Part shown: positions 45,331-54,868 of the stretch, piece by piece
Position numbering within the stretch: the first letter of the stretch is position 1
How the letters are laid out: every line of letters begins with the position of its first letter
NCBI GenBank assembly: GCA_022361035.1
Contig: JAKSBP010000325.1
Span: 1-59,937, forward strand
Direction: 5' to 3'
Length of the DNA stretch: 59,937 nucleotides
From: Clostridia bacterium
Lineage (GTDB): Bacteria > Bacillota > Clostridia > Peptostreptococcales > Caminicellaceae
Notes under the pieces: model-generated
Told to the model about the DNA's origin: nothing
The model's database searches: none
The model's input: only the letters and a program-made list of their open reading frames with translations
Translations under genes and position numbers: made by a program

Positions 45331-45935
45331 CAAATCCCCATGAAATTGAAGAAAGAAGTTTTGAAATAATAACCGAGGAACTAGGTGATAAAACCTTTCC
45401 CGAGGATATAGGTAAGGTAATTAAAAGAATTATCCATACTACTGCTGACTTTGGTTTTGCTGATATTACTATAATTAATGATGAAGCTATTGAAAGGGCT
45501 AAAGAGGCAATCAAAGCTGGAAAAAATATCTATACGGATACTAGGATGGCATTATCTGGTATAAATAAGAGGAGATTGGCTCAGTTCGGTGGTGAGGTTT
45601 TAAACTATGTTTCCCATGAAGAGGTAGCATTGAAAGCTAAAAAAGAGGGGATTACCAGATCCATGGTAGCCATGAGAAAAGCCGTAAAGGAAAACCCCGA
45701 TGGGATTTTCGTCATTGGCAATGCACCAACGGCCCTTTTTGAACTAATGGAGCAAATAAAGGAAGGTAATGCAAGCCCATCATTGATTGTTGGTGTTCCC
45801 GTAGGCTTCGTAGGTGCTGCTGAATCAAAGGAGGAGCTTTTAAAGCTTGACATTCCCTATATTCTCACAAGGGGCAGAAAGGGAGGAAGCAACGTAGCTG
45901 CTGCAATAGTTAATGCCATACTGTATATGATATAG
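45315..45935 (+). CDS. cbiC: Cobalt-precorrin-8 methylmutase
   Basis: A 206-residue protein with RSFEIITEEL, the active-site histidine in IHTTADFGFAD, TDTRMALSGINKRRL, NAPTALFEL and GVPVGFVGAAESKEEL. It moves the C11 methyl to C12, giving (cobalt-)cobyrinic acid, the substrate of CbiA. The start ATG 45315 lies within pduX behind AGAAGGAGAGG. Downstream a family A repeat interrupts the operon. Confidence 0.94.
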   Translation: MESYITNPHEIEERSFEIITEELGDKTFPEDIGKVIKRIIHTTADFGFADITIINDEAIERAKEAIKAGKNIYTDTRMALSGINKRRLAQFGGEVLNYVSHEEVALKAKKEGITRSMVAMRKAVKENPDGIFVIGNAPTALFELMEQIKEGNASPSLIVGVPVGFVGAAESKEELLKLDIPYILTRGRKGGSNVAAAIVNAILYMI

Positions 45936-46248
45936 CCCATAGCTACGAGACGTTAGCTGTTCTAGATATAGATTAGTGATAGAGAATATTAACGTACTCA
46001 ATCAGCCACTGAGGATCCTTTAGGCTCATGCTATAAATATGTTTTTAAGTAGATAATAAAAGGTAAAACAGATTTATAAAAATCGCTCTAAAGGAAACCT
46101 CAGAGTCTGCTTTCGCTTATTAAATTTGTTAGTCACTCATCTATATGTAGGCATTAAAAGCAAAGTAATCTATCCTCAAGAGAGCAGCTAAAATTTTTCT
46201 AATTTCACATAAAATATTTTAGTGGTTTATAGAAAAAGAGGGAAAAAA
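45936..46248. other. Gap in the cbi operon, mostly the family A repeat
   Basis: A 313-base break between cbiC and cbiD in an otherwise compact operon. It contains the 180-base repeat and about 100 AT-rich bases with no terminator. Confidence 0.55.
45967..46146 (+). repeat. Family A MITE-like element, copy 3, inside the cbi operon
   Basis: 180 bases with ends TATAGATTAGTGA and TCACTCATCTATAT, and inner boxes ATCAGCCACTGAGGATCC and AAAGGAAACCTCAGAGTC. It aligns over its whole length with copy 2 at 18088-18266 in the same orientation. Confidence 0.75.
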
Positions 46249-47367
46249 ATGTTTGAAAAATACGTTGTAAAAGACGGTAAAAAAATGAGATATGGATACA
46301 CTACTGGTTCCTGTGCTGCAGCCGCTTCTAAAGCTGCTGTTTCTATAATAGTTGAAAATAAAATTATAAAGAAGATAAATATAGATACGCCAAAGGGTTG
46401 GGAATTGACCTTAGATGTACTTAATCCTGTAATTGAAGGACTCGGGAAGTCTGCAACTTGCTTTGTCAGAAAGGATGCAGGAGATGACCCCGATGTAACC
46501 GATGGAGCTTTAATAGGTGCGTCAGTTGAGCTTATCGATACCCCTATTATAAAGATTAGAGGTGGAGAAGGAGTAGGACATGTAACAAAGCCCGGTTTAT
46601 ATGTTCCTATAGGTGAGCCTGCAATAAATCCAGTACCCCGCAAAATGATTATAAATGAGATTTCTAAGGTTTTACCAGAGGGTAAGGGAGCAATTGTTAC
46701 AATAATTGTACCCGAGGGTAAAAAACTTGCACAAAAAACCTTTAATCCTCGCCTTGGAATTCTAGGAGGAATATCTATACTAGGGACAAGTGGGATAGTG
46801 GAACCTATGTCACGGGAAGCACTACAAGAATCGTTAGCCATTGAACTTAGGGTGGCTGTAAAGGGTAAAGCTGATAAAATAGTTTTAGTTCCAGGTAACT
46901 ATGGGCAGGAGAAGGCCCAGAAGCTCTTTGGAATAGATAAATCTAAAATAATAAAAATCAGTAATTTTATTGGATTTATGCTAAATAAGTGTATTGAAGA
47001 AAAAATAAAAAAAGTACTGATAATTGGTCATATTGGAAAGCTGGTTAAGGTGGCAGGAGGTATCTTTAACACCCATAGTAAAGTAGCCGATGGAAGAATT
47101 GAAATTATTGCAGCAAACCTAGCATTATTAGGTGCTCCCCATGAAATGGTTAAGAAAATCTTTGAATGTCTTACCACCGAAGGCATAGTAGATATAGTAG
47201 ATGAATATGGCTATGGTCAAGTATATAATATATTGTGTGAAAAGGCTGAAGAAAGATGTTTAGCTTATACCTACGGTGAATTAGAAGTGGGAGTAATAAT
47301 GTTTTCTATGAATAGGGGACTTTTGGCAGTAGGGGAGAAAGCGAAGACCATTTTGGAGGAATTTTAA
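46249..47367 (+). CDS. cbiD: Cobalt-precorrin-5B C1-methyltransferase
   Basis: A 372-residue protein: YGYTTGSCAAAASKAA at the N-terminus, FVRKDAGDDPDVTDG, GVGHVTKPGL, GEPAINPVPR and GTSGIVEPMS, all CbiD signatures. It methylates C1 of the contracting ring. AAGAGGG lies shortly before ATG 46249; the frame is open from 46222. A 204-residue antisense ORF over this gene is a shadow. TAATG coupling to cbiE. Confidence 0.94.
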   Translation: MFEKYVVKDGKKMRYGYTTGSCAAAASKAAVSIIVENKIIKKINIDTPKGWELTLDVLNPVIEGLGKSATCFVRKDAGDDPDVTDGALIGASVELIDTPIIKIRGGEGVGHVTKPGLYVPIGEPAINPVPRKMIINEISKVLPEGKGAIVTIIVPEGKKLAQKTFNPRLGILGGISILGTSGIVEPMSREALQESLAIELRVAVKGKADKIVLVPGNYGQEKAQKLFGIDKSKIIKISNFIGFMLNKCIEEKIKKVLIIGHIGKLVKVAGGIFNTHSKVADGRIEIIAANLALLGAPHEMVKKIFECLTTEGIVDIVDEYGYGQVYNILCEKAEERCLAYTYGELEVGVIMFSMNRGLLAVGEKAKTILEEF

Positions 47368-47990
47368 TGAATAAAATTAATATTTTAGGTATGGGGCCTG
47401 GACATAGAGACTATATTCTACCAATTGCCTTGAAAATTATTGATGAGAGTGACGTTTTAATAGGGGGCAAAAGAATTTTATCTGACTTTCAAGGGCGGGG
47501 GAAAGAATTAATCTATATAGATTGTAAATTAAGCAAAATTATTGAATATATAAAAGAGAATAGGTATGAAAAAAAAATATCTTTACTTTTATCCGGTGAT
47601 ACGGGTTTTTATAGTATGCTAGAGTACTTAAAAAAGCATTTTAATCCCCATGAAATGGAAGTAATACCGGGAATAAGCTCCTATCAATATTTAATGGCTA
47701 AGATTAAAAAAACTTGGCATAATTCCTTTGTGGGTAGTGTCCACGGTAGGGAACTAGATATAGTTAGTCTTGTAGGAAAGTATAAGAGTATTATTTTACT
47801 TACTGATAATAAAAATTCTCCCTCAAGGATTGCTGAAACTTTTATAAATCAAGGAATGGAAAATGTCAAAATGATTGTGGGAGAAAATTTATCCTATGGG
47901 AATGAAAGAATTATTATTGACTTTCCTAAAGAGATAGTGAAAATGGAGGAAATAGGTATGTCAGTGGTGGTGATTGAGAACTATGAATAA
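47367..47990 (+). CDS. cbiE: Cobalt-precorrin-7 C5-methyltransferase
   Basis: A 207-residue SAM methyltransferase of the tetrapyrrole class: [14 protein letters not shown] at the start, [17 protein letters not shown] and [12 protein letters not shown]. It works with CbiT, which follows with an 8-base overlap; in many organisms the two are fused, here they are separate genes. The start overlaps the cbiD stop (TAATG). Confidence 0.92.
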   Translation: MNKINILGMGPGHRDYILPIALKIIDESDVLIGGKRILSDFQGRGKELIYIDCKLSKIIEYIKENRYEKKISLLLSGDTGFYSMLEYLKKHFNPHEMEVIPGISSYQYLMAKIKKTWHNSFVGSVHGRELDIVSLVGKYKSIILLTDNKNSPSRIAETFINQGMENVKMIVGENLSYGNERIIIDFPKEIVKMEEIGMSVVVIENYE

Positions 47991-48570
47991 TTGGAAATTT
48001 AATACCCCTGGTATTCCCGATAATATGTTCATAAGAGGAAAGGTTCCTATGACTAAGGAAGAAGTAAGGGCCTTGACTATATCTAAATTAAGACTAAAAA
48101 ATGACCTCCATGTGGTGGATATTGGTGCTGGTACGGGATCAGTATCAATTGAAGCCGCATTGATTTGTACCTTAGGCAAGGTGACTGCTATAGAAAAGAA
48201 TCCAGAGGGAGTCCAGCTCATTAAACAAAATGCTGAAAGCTTTAATGTTAATAATATTAAGATTATTCACGGTAGGGCTGTAGAAACCTTAAGGAATATG
48301 GAAGCCTTTGATAGGGTCTTTGTTGGTGGGAGTGGAGGAGAGCTTAAAGAAATTCTAATACTATGTAAAGAAAAACTAAATGGGGAAGGTATTGTGGTGA
48401 TAAACTCCATAGCGATTGAGACGTTGTATCAATCGGCAAATATACTAAAGGAGTTAGAATATAGGGATGTTGATGTTACGTTAATGTCCGTTGCCAAGGG
48501 GAAGAGCCTAGGAAATTACACTCTGATGGAAGGACTAAATCCAATATATATAGTATCGGCTAGAAGGTAA
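47983..48570 (+). CDS. cbiT: Cobalt-precorrin-6B C15-methyltransferase (decarboxylating)
   Basis: A 195-residue class I SAM methyltransferase: [20 protein letters not shown] at the N-terminus and the SAM motif [17 protein letters not shown] (about 45-61), then FVGGSGGEL. It methylates C15 and removes the C12 acetate carboxyl. ATG 47983 overlaps the cbiE end. Confidence 0.92.
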   Translation: MNNWKFNTPGIPDNMFIRGKVPMTKEEVRALTISKLRLKNDLHVVDIGAGTGSVSIEAALICTLGKVTAIEKNPEGVQLIKQNAESFNVNNIKIIHGRAVETLRNMEAFDRVFVGGSGGELKEILILCKEKLNGEGIVVINSIAIETLYQSANILKELEYRDVDVTLMSVAKGKSLGNYTLMEGLNPIYIVSARR

Positions 48571-48587
48571 AAGAAATGAGGGATAGG

Positions 48588-49346
48588 ATGAAGGTATACT
48601 TTATAGGTGCAGGACCAGGAGACCCTGAGCTAATTACTGTAAAGGGTGGAAAAATAATAGCTCAGGCCGATATAATAATTTATGCAGGATCACTGGTAAA
48701 CAAAGAAGTAATTGAGAATAGAAAAGAGGCTTCAGAGGTTCACAACAGTGCATCCATGACATTAGATGAGGTCATAGAGGTTATGGAAAGGGGCATAAAA
48801 TCTGGAAAACTTATAGCCAGGGTTCATACCGGTGATCCAAGTATATATGGGGCTATAAGAGAACAGATGGATATATTAGAGGAAAAGGGAATTGAATATG
48901 AGGTGATACCTGGGGTGAGCTCCTTTGTAGCTTCAGCTGCTGCAATAAAAAAGGAATTTACTTTACCAGGCATTACTCAAACCATCATACTGACTAGAAT
49001 GGAAGGAAGAACACCTGTACCTGAAAGGGAGGCTATAGAAGCCCTAGCCAAGCATAGAGCGACCATGTGCCTATTTCTTTCCGTTCATATGATAGCGGAA
49101 CTTGTCAAGAGACTATTAACCAGCTATCCTATTGATACTCCAGTTGCTGTCATTCAAAAAGCATCCTGGAAGGATGAGAAGATTGTTATTGGAACCTTAG
49201 AAAATATAGCTAAGCAGGTCAAGGAAGCAGGTATCAAAAAGACTGCCCAAATACTAGTGGGAGATTTCTTAGGTGATAAATATGAGCTTTCAAAACTATA
49301 CGATAAAAACTTCAGCCATGGGTACAGAAAAGCAGAGAATGAATAG
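48588..49346 (+). CDS. cbiF: Cobalt-precorrin-4 C11-methyltransferase
   Basis: A 252-residue tetrapyrrole methylase: VYFIGAGPGDPELITVKGG, YAGSLVNKE, VHTGDPSIYGAI, and VIPGVSSFVASAAAI. The LTRMEGRTPVP segment is typical of CbiF/CobM. ATG 48588 gives the canonical MKVYFIGAGPGDPE start behind GAGGGA; ATG 48576 is in frame. Methylates C11 before ring-opening by CbiG. Confidence 0.92.
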   Translation: MKVYFIGAGPGDPELITVKGGKIIAQADIIIYAGSLVNKEVIENRKEASEVHNSASMTLDEVIEVMERGIKSGKLIARVHTGDPSIYGAIREQMDILEEKGIEYEVIPGVSSFVASAAAIKKEFTLPGITQTIILTRMEGRTPVPEREAIEALAKHRATMCLFLSVHMIAELVKRLLTSYPIDTPVAVIQKASWKDEKIVIGTLENIAKQVKEAGIKKTAQILVGDFLGDKYELSKLYDKNFSHGYRKAENE

Positions 49347-50379
49347 GGCTATAATTACTCTTACAAGGGGTGGCATGGAGCTTGGGCTTAAGTTGTTAAA
49401 TGAGTATAGAGACTCTGTATTATATATAAACGATAGATTTGATGTAAAGGGTGAAAGAATAAGGCAAATCAGTGGGGGAATAGGAAAATTAATTTCGTCA
49501 ATATTTTCAGAATACAAATGTCTAATATTTATTATGGCTACGGGCATAGTTGTAAGGTCTATTGCTCCACACCTAGAAAATAAAGCTAAGGACCCAGCGG
49601 TTATCGTAATGGACGAAGGGGGAAGAAATGTTATATCCTTATTATCTGGACATTTAGGTCGGGCAAATGAAATTACCCTCGATATTGCCAAGATATTAAA
49701 TAGTAATCCTGTAATTACTACGGCTTCCGATGTAAATAATAGTCTAGCTGTTGATACTTTGGCAATAAAGCTAAACTGTATTATAGAAAACCTTAAGGAT
49801 GCAACAAAGATAACAGCCCATATAGTTAACGGTGAAAGGGTAGGCATACTTAGTAGAAATCATCTCAAGATGAAACTACCCCATAATGTTGTAGTTATAA
49901 ATAATAATAGTGACATAGAAGGGTTAAAAGGGATTATGCAGATCACTAACGAGAATGGAGCTATCACTAATAAAGTAGATACAGTACTTTTAAGGCCTAG
50001 AAATATTATTATAGGTATTGGATGCAAAAAAGGTAAAACAGAGGAAGAGATTATAAGGGCTGTGAGAATTTCACTGGATAAGGTAAATAAAAGTGAATTA
50101 TCTATAAAACATATAGCTACTATCGATGTAAAAAAGGATGAAAAGGGGATACTGGATACGGCTGATTATTTTAAAGTTCCTATAATAATCGTACCTAGGG
50201 AGGATATAAAAAGTATAGAGGATAGATTTAAAACATCGGATTTTGTTAAAAAGTCTATAGGTGTTGGTGCTGTGGCGGAACCGGTGGCCCTTATATCTTC
50301 AAGTAATGGTAATTTAATCTTAGAAAAGAGCAAATATGATGGGATTACAATAGCTATTGTAGAAGAAGGTGGAGTTTAA
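49339..50379 (+). CDS. cbiG: Cobalt-precorrin-5A hydrolase
   Basis: A 346-residue protein: AIITLTRGGMELG at the start, FIMATGIVVRSIAPHL and VIVMDEGGRNVISLLSGHLG in the CbiG N-terminal domain, and GIGCKKGKTEEEI opening the C-terminal domain, which ends SVGAVAEP-like (GVGAVAEPVAL). It opens the delta-lactone and releases acetaldehyde. ATG 49339 gives an 8-base overlap with cbiF; the frame opens at 49273, but that would overlap by 74 bases with no ribosome site. Confidence 0.92.
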   Translation: MNRAIITLTRGGMELGLKLLNEYRDSVLYINDRFDVKGERIRQISGGIGKLISSIFSEYKCLIFIMATGIVVRSIAPHLENKAKDPAVIVMDEGGRNVISLLSGHLGRANEITLDIAKILNSNPVITTASDVNNSLAVDTLAIKLNCIIENLKDATKITAHIVNGERVGILSRNHLKMKLPHNVVVINNNSDIEGLKGIMQITNENGAITNKVDTVLLRPRNIIIGIGCKKGKTEEEIIRAVRISLDKVNKSELSIKHIATIDVKKDEKGILDTADYFKVPIIIVPREDIKSIEDRFKTSDFVKKSIGVGAVAEPVALISSSNGNLILEKSKYDGITIAIVEEGGV

Positions 50380-51681
50380 ATGGATGTTATAGTAGTTGGA
50401 TTAAACTATAAAAAAGCCCCTATTCATGTGAGAGAGCAGGTTTCCTTTACTAAAAATACAAGGATAAGGGCATATGAAACAATAAATAGAACCCATTTTA
50501 TTCAGGAATGTGTAATAATCTCTACCTGTAATAGGAGTGAAATAATTGCTGTAACCAAGGACATAAACAAGGGTATAGAGGAGCTAAAGCGTTTTTATCA
50601 AAGTTTCTTCGATTTACACCGTAAGGCCATTGAAAGCTACTTCATCACCCTATCTTCCGATGATGCAGTTAAACATGTTTTTAATGTAGCTGCTGGATTG
50701 GACTCTTTAGTCCTTGGGGAAGACCAGATACTGGGACAGCTTAGAGATGCCCACCTATATTCAATGGAACGGAAATCAACGGGACCTATTTTAAACAAGT
50801 TATTTCGAGAGGCTATAACAACAGCGAAAAAAATAAAGAGAAGGACAAAAATATCTGAAGGATCCCTCTCGATAAGCACCATAGCTGTCAAGTTTATAGA
50901 GAAGAAATTTAAAGATTTGAAAAGCAAAAAAGTGCTAGTTATCGGTGTTGGGAAAATGAGTAGGATTGCCATTGAAAATCTCATTTATAAAGGGACAAAG
51001 GAGATATACGTTACAAATCGAACAAAGGGACATTCAGTAGATTTGTCAAAAAGATATAAAGAAGTAGGAGTTATTGATTTTAAGGACAGGTATAAAATGA
51101 TTTCCTATGTAGATATTATTATTAGCTCAACCAGTGCACCCCATTATGTTTTATCGAAGGAAAAATTTCTTAAAAGCTACGATAGTAAAAATGAACTTTG
51201 CATTATTGATATAGCCCTTCCTAGGGATGTTGACCCGGAAATAAAGAGAGTAGACGGAGTATGTCTTTATGAGCTTGACGAACTTAAGAGTGTAGCCGAG
51301 GAAAATCTTAAATCAAGGCTGATAGCTGCAAAGATTGCTTCTCAGATTATTATTGAGGATTGCATAAAATTTGAAAACTGGTACAATTGCTTGCCAGTAT
51401 TTCCTATTATTAAAGAACTAGAGGAGTATAGCTCATCAATGGTAGATAAAGAGTTGGATGATTTTTTAAGGAAGTTTAACCACTTAGAAGAAAAGGACCA
51501 AAATCAGATAAGACTTTTTACCAAAAGTTTAGTTAAAAAGATATTAAAGGGTCCACTACATGAATTGAAAAGAGCAGGAGAAGATAGGCAGGGAGAATTA
51601 TATGCCAAAATTACTAAGGAACTCTTCGGATTACTAGATGCATCTTGTAAAAAAGTTCCTTATAAAGATTCTCAAGGTTGA
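50380..51681 (+). CDS. hemA: Glutamyl-tRNA reductase
   Basis: A 433-residue NADPH enzyme: catalytic Cys in ISTCNRSEI (about residue 50), AAGLDSLVLGEDQILGQ, SISTIAVKF, and the nucleotide motif VIGVGKMSR. It reduces Glu-tRNA to glutamate-1-semialdehyde, which HemL (58.4 kb) turns into 5-aminolevulinate. It starts directly after the cbiG stop. Its place inside a cbi operon ties precursor supply to corrin synthesis. Confidence 0.94.
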   Translation: MDVIVVGLNYKKAPIHVREQVSFTKNTRIRAYETINRTHFIQECVIISTCNRSEIIAVTKDINKGIEELKRFYQSFFDLHRKAIESYFITLSSDDAVKHVFNVAAGLDSLVLGEDQILGQLRDAHLYSMERKSTGPILNKLFREAITTAKKIKRRTKISEGSLSISTIAVKFIEKKFKDLKSKKVLVIGVGKMSRIAIENLIYKGTKEIYVTNRTKGHSVDLSKRYKEVGVIDFKDRYKMISYVDIIISSTSAPHYVLSKEKFLKSYDSKNELCIIDIALPRDVDPEIKRVDGVCLYELDELKSVAEENLKSRLIAAKIASQIIIEDCIKFENWYNCLPVFPIIKELEEYSSSMVDKELDDFLRKFNHLEEKDQNQIRLFTKSLVKKILKGPLHELKRAGEDRQGELYAKITKELFGLLDASCKKVPYKDSQG

Positions 51682-51783
51682 CTTTTTTGAAAGGTATGCA
51701 GGAAAATTATAAAAGTTGTTTGGAGTCTAGGGGCTTTATAATTTCCTATATGTTATAAAAAATAATAAAAGGCAGGGGAAAGA

Positions 51784-52524
51784 ATGAGTATAGGTGGGAA
51801 AATATATGTAATTGGCATTGGACCAGGCAATAGAGAGCAAATGAGTTTAATGGCCCTAAGGGCTATTGAAAAATCTGAAGTCATAATAGGATATAAAACC
51901 TATATAAATTTAATTGAGGACCTTATTAAGGGTAAAGTAGTTGTAAATTCTGGTATGAAAAAGGAAGTAGAAAGATGTGAACTTACCATAGATGAGGCTG
52001 AGAAGGGGAAAGTAGTATCAATAGTAAGTAGCGGAGACCCAGGAGTCTATGGAATGGCTGGAGTAATTCTAGAATTAGTTCAAAAAAGAAAGAGTTCCAT
52101 AGAGGTTGAAGTAGTTCCAGGAATTACAGCAGCTAATGCCGCCGCCGCTTCCCTAGGAGCACCCCTTATGCATGATTATGCGGTGATTTCACTTAGTGAT
52201 TTGCTTACGGATTGGGATGTAATAAAAAAGAGGATTGCTTGTGCCGCTGATGGGGACTTTATCATTGCCTTGTATAATCCCAGAAGTAAAGGTAGGGTGA
52301 ATCAAATTATTGAAGCTAGAGAAATAATTATGAAGTATAGAGGAGCTTCAACCCCCGTTGGAATAGTTAGGAATGCAAAGCGTAAGGATGAAGATATCCT
52401 CATTACAAACCTAGAAAATATGCTCAAGTATCAAATAGATATGTTTACTATTGTTATTATAGGAAACAGCAATACCTATGAGATGAATAATAAAATGATT
52501 ACTCCAAGGGGCTATTTTAAATGA
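51784..52524 (+). CDS. cbiH: Cobalt-precorrin-3B C17-methyltransferase
   Basis: A 246-residue tetrapyrrole methylase: VIGIGPGNREQMSLMAL, IGYKTYINLI, VSSGDPGVYGMAG, VVPGITAANAAAASLGAP and ALYNPRSKGR. It methylates C17 with ring contraction. AGGCAGGGGAAAG precedes ATG 51784. It has only a 4-base overlap with cbiJ downstream. Some family members carry an Fe-S C-terminal extension; this one does not. Confidence 0.93.
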   Translation: MSIGGKIYVIGIGPGNREQMSLMALRAIEKSEVIIGYKTYINLIEDLIKGKVVVNSGMKKEVERCELTIDEAEKGKVVSIVSSGDPGVYGMAGVILELVQKRKSSIEVEVVPGITAANAAAASLGAPLMHDYAVISLSDLLTDWDVIKKRIACAADGDFIIALYNPRSKGRVNQIIEAREIIMKYRGASTPVGIVRNAKRKDEDILITNLENMLKYQIDMFTIVIIGNSNTYEMNNKMITPRGYFK

Positions 52525-53285
52525 TTTTAGTTTTAAGTGGTACAAAGGATGGAAGAGAAATAGTATATAGGCTTAGGAATAAAGGATTTGATTTAATAGT
52601 TACTACGGCAACGGATTATGGTAAATCCCTATACCAAGAGGAAAGCGGCCTAAGGGTTATTAGCAGAAGACTAGGTTACGCTGAAATGATAAGTTTAATA
52701 GAGGAAAACCCTATAAGACTTGTCATAGATGCAACCCATCCCTATGCTGATAGAGTAAGTCATAATATCTCAAGGGCATGTGAAGACTTAAATATTCAAT
52801 ATATAAGGTATCAGAGGAAGGAAAGCGGATTAGATAAGTATCTAGATATAATTGAATGGGCAGAAGATTATCATGAAGCTGCAAAAATATTGACTAAGAA
52901 AGAGGGGAATGTCCTATTGACTACGGGAAGTAAGACCCTTGATATTTTTGTGAATAGGATTTCTACCCATAGGCTGTATCCAAGAATTCTACCTACTAGT
53001 GATGTTATAGAAAAATGTGAAGCATTAGGGTTTAAACCATCTAACATAATAGCAATGCAAGGACCCTTTTCCAAAGGGATAAATATTGAAATTATAAAGA
53101 AATATGCCATAGATATACTTGTAACAAAGGACAGTGGTAAGGTTGGAGGAACTGAGCAGAAGCTTGAAGCTGCAAAGGAGAGGGGCATATCAGTTGTACT
53201 TATATCTAGACCTCAAGCTAAGGAGAAAACTACTTTTGATAATATAGATGAATTAATTGACAAGGTGGGAGAAGCCCGTGAATAA
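52521..53285 (+). CDS. cbiJ: Cobalt-precorrin-6A reductase
   Basis: A 254-residue protein of the CobK/CbiJ family: ILVLSGTKDGREI at the start, VIDATHPYADRVSHN (about 70-84), TTGSKTLDIF, and VTKDSGKVGGTEQKLEAA. It reduces the macrocycle with NAD(P)H. The ATGA overlap with cbiH and 8-base overlap with the next gene show tight coupling. Confidence 0.92.
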   Translation: MILVLSGTKDGREIVYRLRNKGFDLIVTTATDYGKSLYQEESGLRVISRRLGYAEMISLIEENPIRLVIDATHPYADRVSHNISRACEDLNIQYIRYQRKESGLDKYLDIIEWAEDYHEAAKILTKKEGNVLLTTGSKTLDIFVNRISTHRLYPRILPTSDVIEKCEALGFKPSNIIAMQGPFSKGINIEIIKKYAIDILVTKDSGKVGGTEQKLEAAKERGISVVLISRPQAKEKTTFDNIDELIDKVGEARE

Positions 53286-53976
53286 ATATTATCCAATTAT
53301 GCTAGACATAAGGGGAAAAAAATGTAAAGTCATAGGTGGGGGCAAGGTTGCAGAAAGAAAGGTAATAGCCCTGTTAGAACATGGGGCTGTAGTTACCGTA
53401 ATAAGCCCTCTCATTACTGATAAGCTTGCTCAACTTTATAGAGAAAAGAAAATAGCCCTATTAGATAGAAAGTATATCTATGGAGATTTAGATGGGAGTT
53501 ATTTAGTTTATGCTGCTACCGATGATAGGGAAACAAATAAAATCTGCCTCAATGAGTGTAGGGAAAAGGGAATACTCCTAAATGTAGTAGATGAAGGAGA
53601 AATGTGTGATTTTATTGTTCCCGCTAAAATTAATCGGGGGCATTTAAATATATGTATATCTACCGATGGAAAAAGTCCCATGCTTTCTAGAAGGATAAAA
53701 GAAAGGCTTGAAAGGATATTTACAGAAGAATATGAAGAGTATTTAGAAATTCTTGGAGAAATCCGTGAAAGGGTTAAAAGGGAAGTAGCTTCTATAGATA
53801 GGCGAAGGGAGATATTTTATAACTTAGTATATTCTGACGTATTTGATAGGTACTTGACTGGAGAAGATGTGAATTTAAAAGAGGAATTATATAGTATATA
53901 CCTAAGTAATTTTAAGCTGCAAGGAGTTGATTCTGATGGCGAGAAAAGAAATAATAGTGGGAAGTCGGGGGAGTAG
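53278..53976 (+). CDS. Precorrin-2 dehydrogenase / sirohydrochlorin chelatase (Met8/CysG N-terminal type)
   Basis: A 232-residue protein: PIMLDIRGKKCKVIGGGKVA with the NAD motif (about 15-21), AATDDRETNKIC, NVVDEGEMCDFIVPA and STDGKSPMLSRRIKERLE. It oxidises precorrin-2 to sirohydrochlorin. Relatives of this fold also insert iron or cobalt. No CbiK/CbiX is in the window, so this protein may supply cobalt insertion for CbiL; that is inference. GTG 53278 is chosen behind GGGAG; an in-frame start at 53257 has none. Confidence 0.9.
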   Translation: MNKYYPIMLDIRGKKCKVIGGGKVAERKVIALLEHGAVVTVISPLITDKLAQLYREKKIALLDRKYIYGDLDGSYLVYAATDDRETNKICLNECREKGILLNVVDEGEMCDFIVPAKINRGHLNICISTDGKSPMLSRRIKERLERIFTEEYEEYLEILGEIRERVKREVASIDRRREIFYNLVYSDVFDRYLTGEDVNLKEELYSIYLSNFKLQGVDSDGEKRNNSGKSGE

Positions 53977-54868
53977 ACTAGCTCTAATACAAAGCGAACT
54001 AGTAATTAGCGAACTAAAGAAACATTACCCACAGATTGACTTTAAGATAAAAAAAATAAAAACTATAGGAGATAAAATTCTGGATAAAACTCTTGACAAG
54101 ATAGGGGGTAAAGGCCTTTTTGTTAAGGAGATAGAAACCGCCCTTTTAAAGGGTGAGATAGATATGGCTGTTCACAGTATGAAGGACGTACCAAGTGAAT
54201 TTCCAAAGGGATTGCAGATATCTGCCATAACTAAGAGAAAAGATGTTAGAGATATACTTATAACCAAGGAAGGTAATAGTTTTAATGAGTTAAAACAGGG
54301 AGCTAAAATAGGAACCAGCAGTCTTAGGAGAGAGGCCCAATTGAGGGGACTCAGAAAGGACTTAAACATTGTACCTATTAGAGGCAACGTTGAGACTAGG
54401 ATAAATAAAATAAAAGAGATGGATTTAGATGGAGTAATTTTAGCGGCGGCTGGGTTGATTAGATTGGGATTAGAGGACCGCATATCCGAGTCTTTTAGCC
54501 CCTATGACATAGTTCCCGCCGTAGGTCAAGGAGCCTTAGGTATAGAAACTAGGGAAGATGACAGCCTTATTAAAGAGATGGTGTCGAAAATTAATGATGA
54601 CTCTACTAGCCTTGCTGTTAAAGGAGAAAGAAGATTCATGACAATTTTAAATGGAGGCTGTCACGTTCCAGTTGGCGGTTTTGCCTATATTGAGGATGAA
54701 AAACTGAAGATGGTAGGGATGGTTTCATCCATTGATGGGCAAAGGATTATAAAGGCCTATGGAGAAGATGAGGTTCAAAATTATGGGGAGCTAGGTTCAG
54801 AAATAGCCGAGGAAGTCTTAAGTAGGGGTGGTAGAGAAATATTACAGGAGTTAGAGGGTGATAGGTAA
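53936..54868 (+). CDS. hemC: Porphobilinogen deaminase (hydroxymethylbilane synthase)
   Basis: A 310-residue enzyme: EIIVGSRGSRLALIQSE at the start, VHSMKDVPSEFPKG, IGTSSLRREAQL, PIRGNVETRI, and the cofactor Cys in LNGGCHVPVGGF. It condenses four porphobilinogens into hydroxymethylbilane. ATG 53936 lies after AAGGAG inside the previous gene (overlap about 40 bases). It abuts the cobA-hemD fusion. Confidence 0.94.
   Translation: MARKEIIVGSRGSRLALIQSELVISELKKHYPQIDFKIKKIKTIGDKILDKTLDKIGGKGLFVKEIETALLKGEIDMAVHSMKDVPSEFPKGLQISAITKRKDVRDILITKEGNSFNELKQGAKIGTSSLRREAQLRGLRKDLNIVPIRGNVETRINKIKEMDLDGVILAAAGLIRLGLEDRISESFSPYDIVPAVGQGALGIETREDDSLIKEMVSKINDDSTSLAVKGERRFMTILNGGCHVPVGGFAYIEDEKLKMVGMVSSIDGQRIIKAYGEDEVQNYGELGSEIAEEVLSRGGREILQELEGDR

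Noticed and set aside
46227-46841. 204-residue minus-strand ORF
   Set aside because: It lies exactly antisense to cbiD, has Ser/Pro/Ile-rich shadow composition, no ribosome site and no recognisable domain.
49296-49847. 183-residue minus-strand ORF
   Set aside because: Antisense shadow of cbiG with no start signal or motif.
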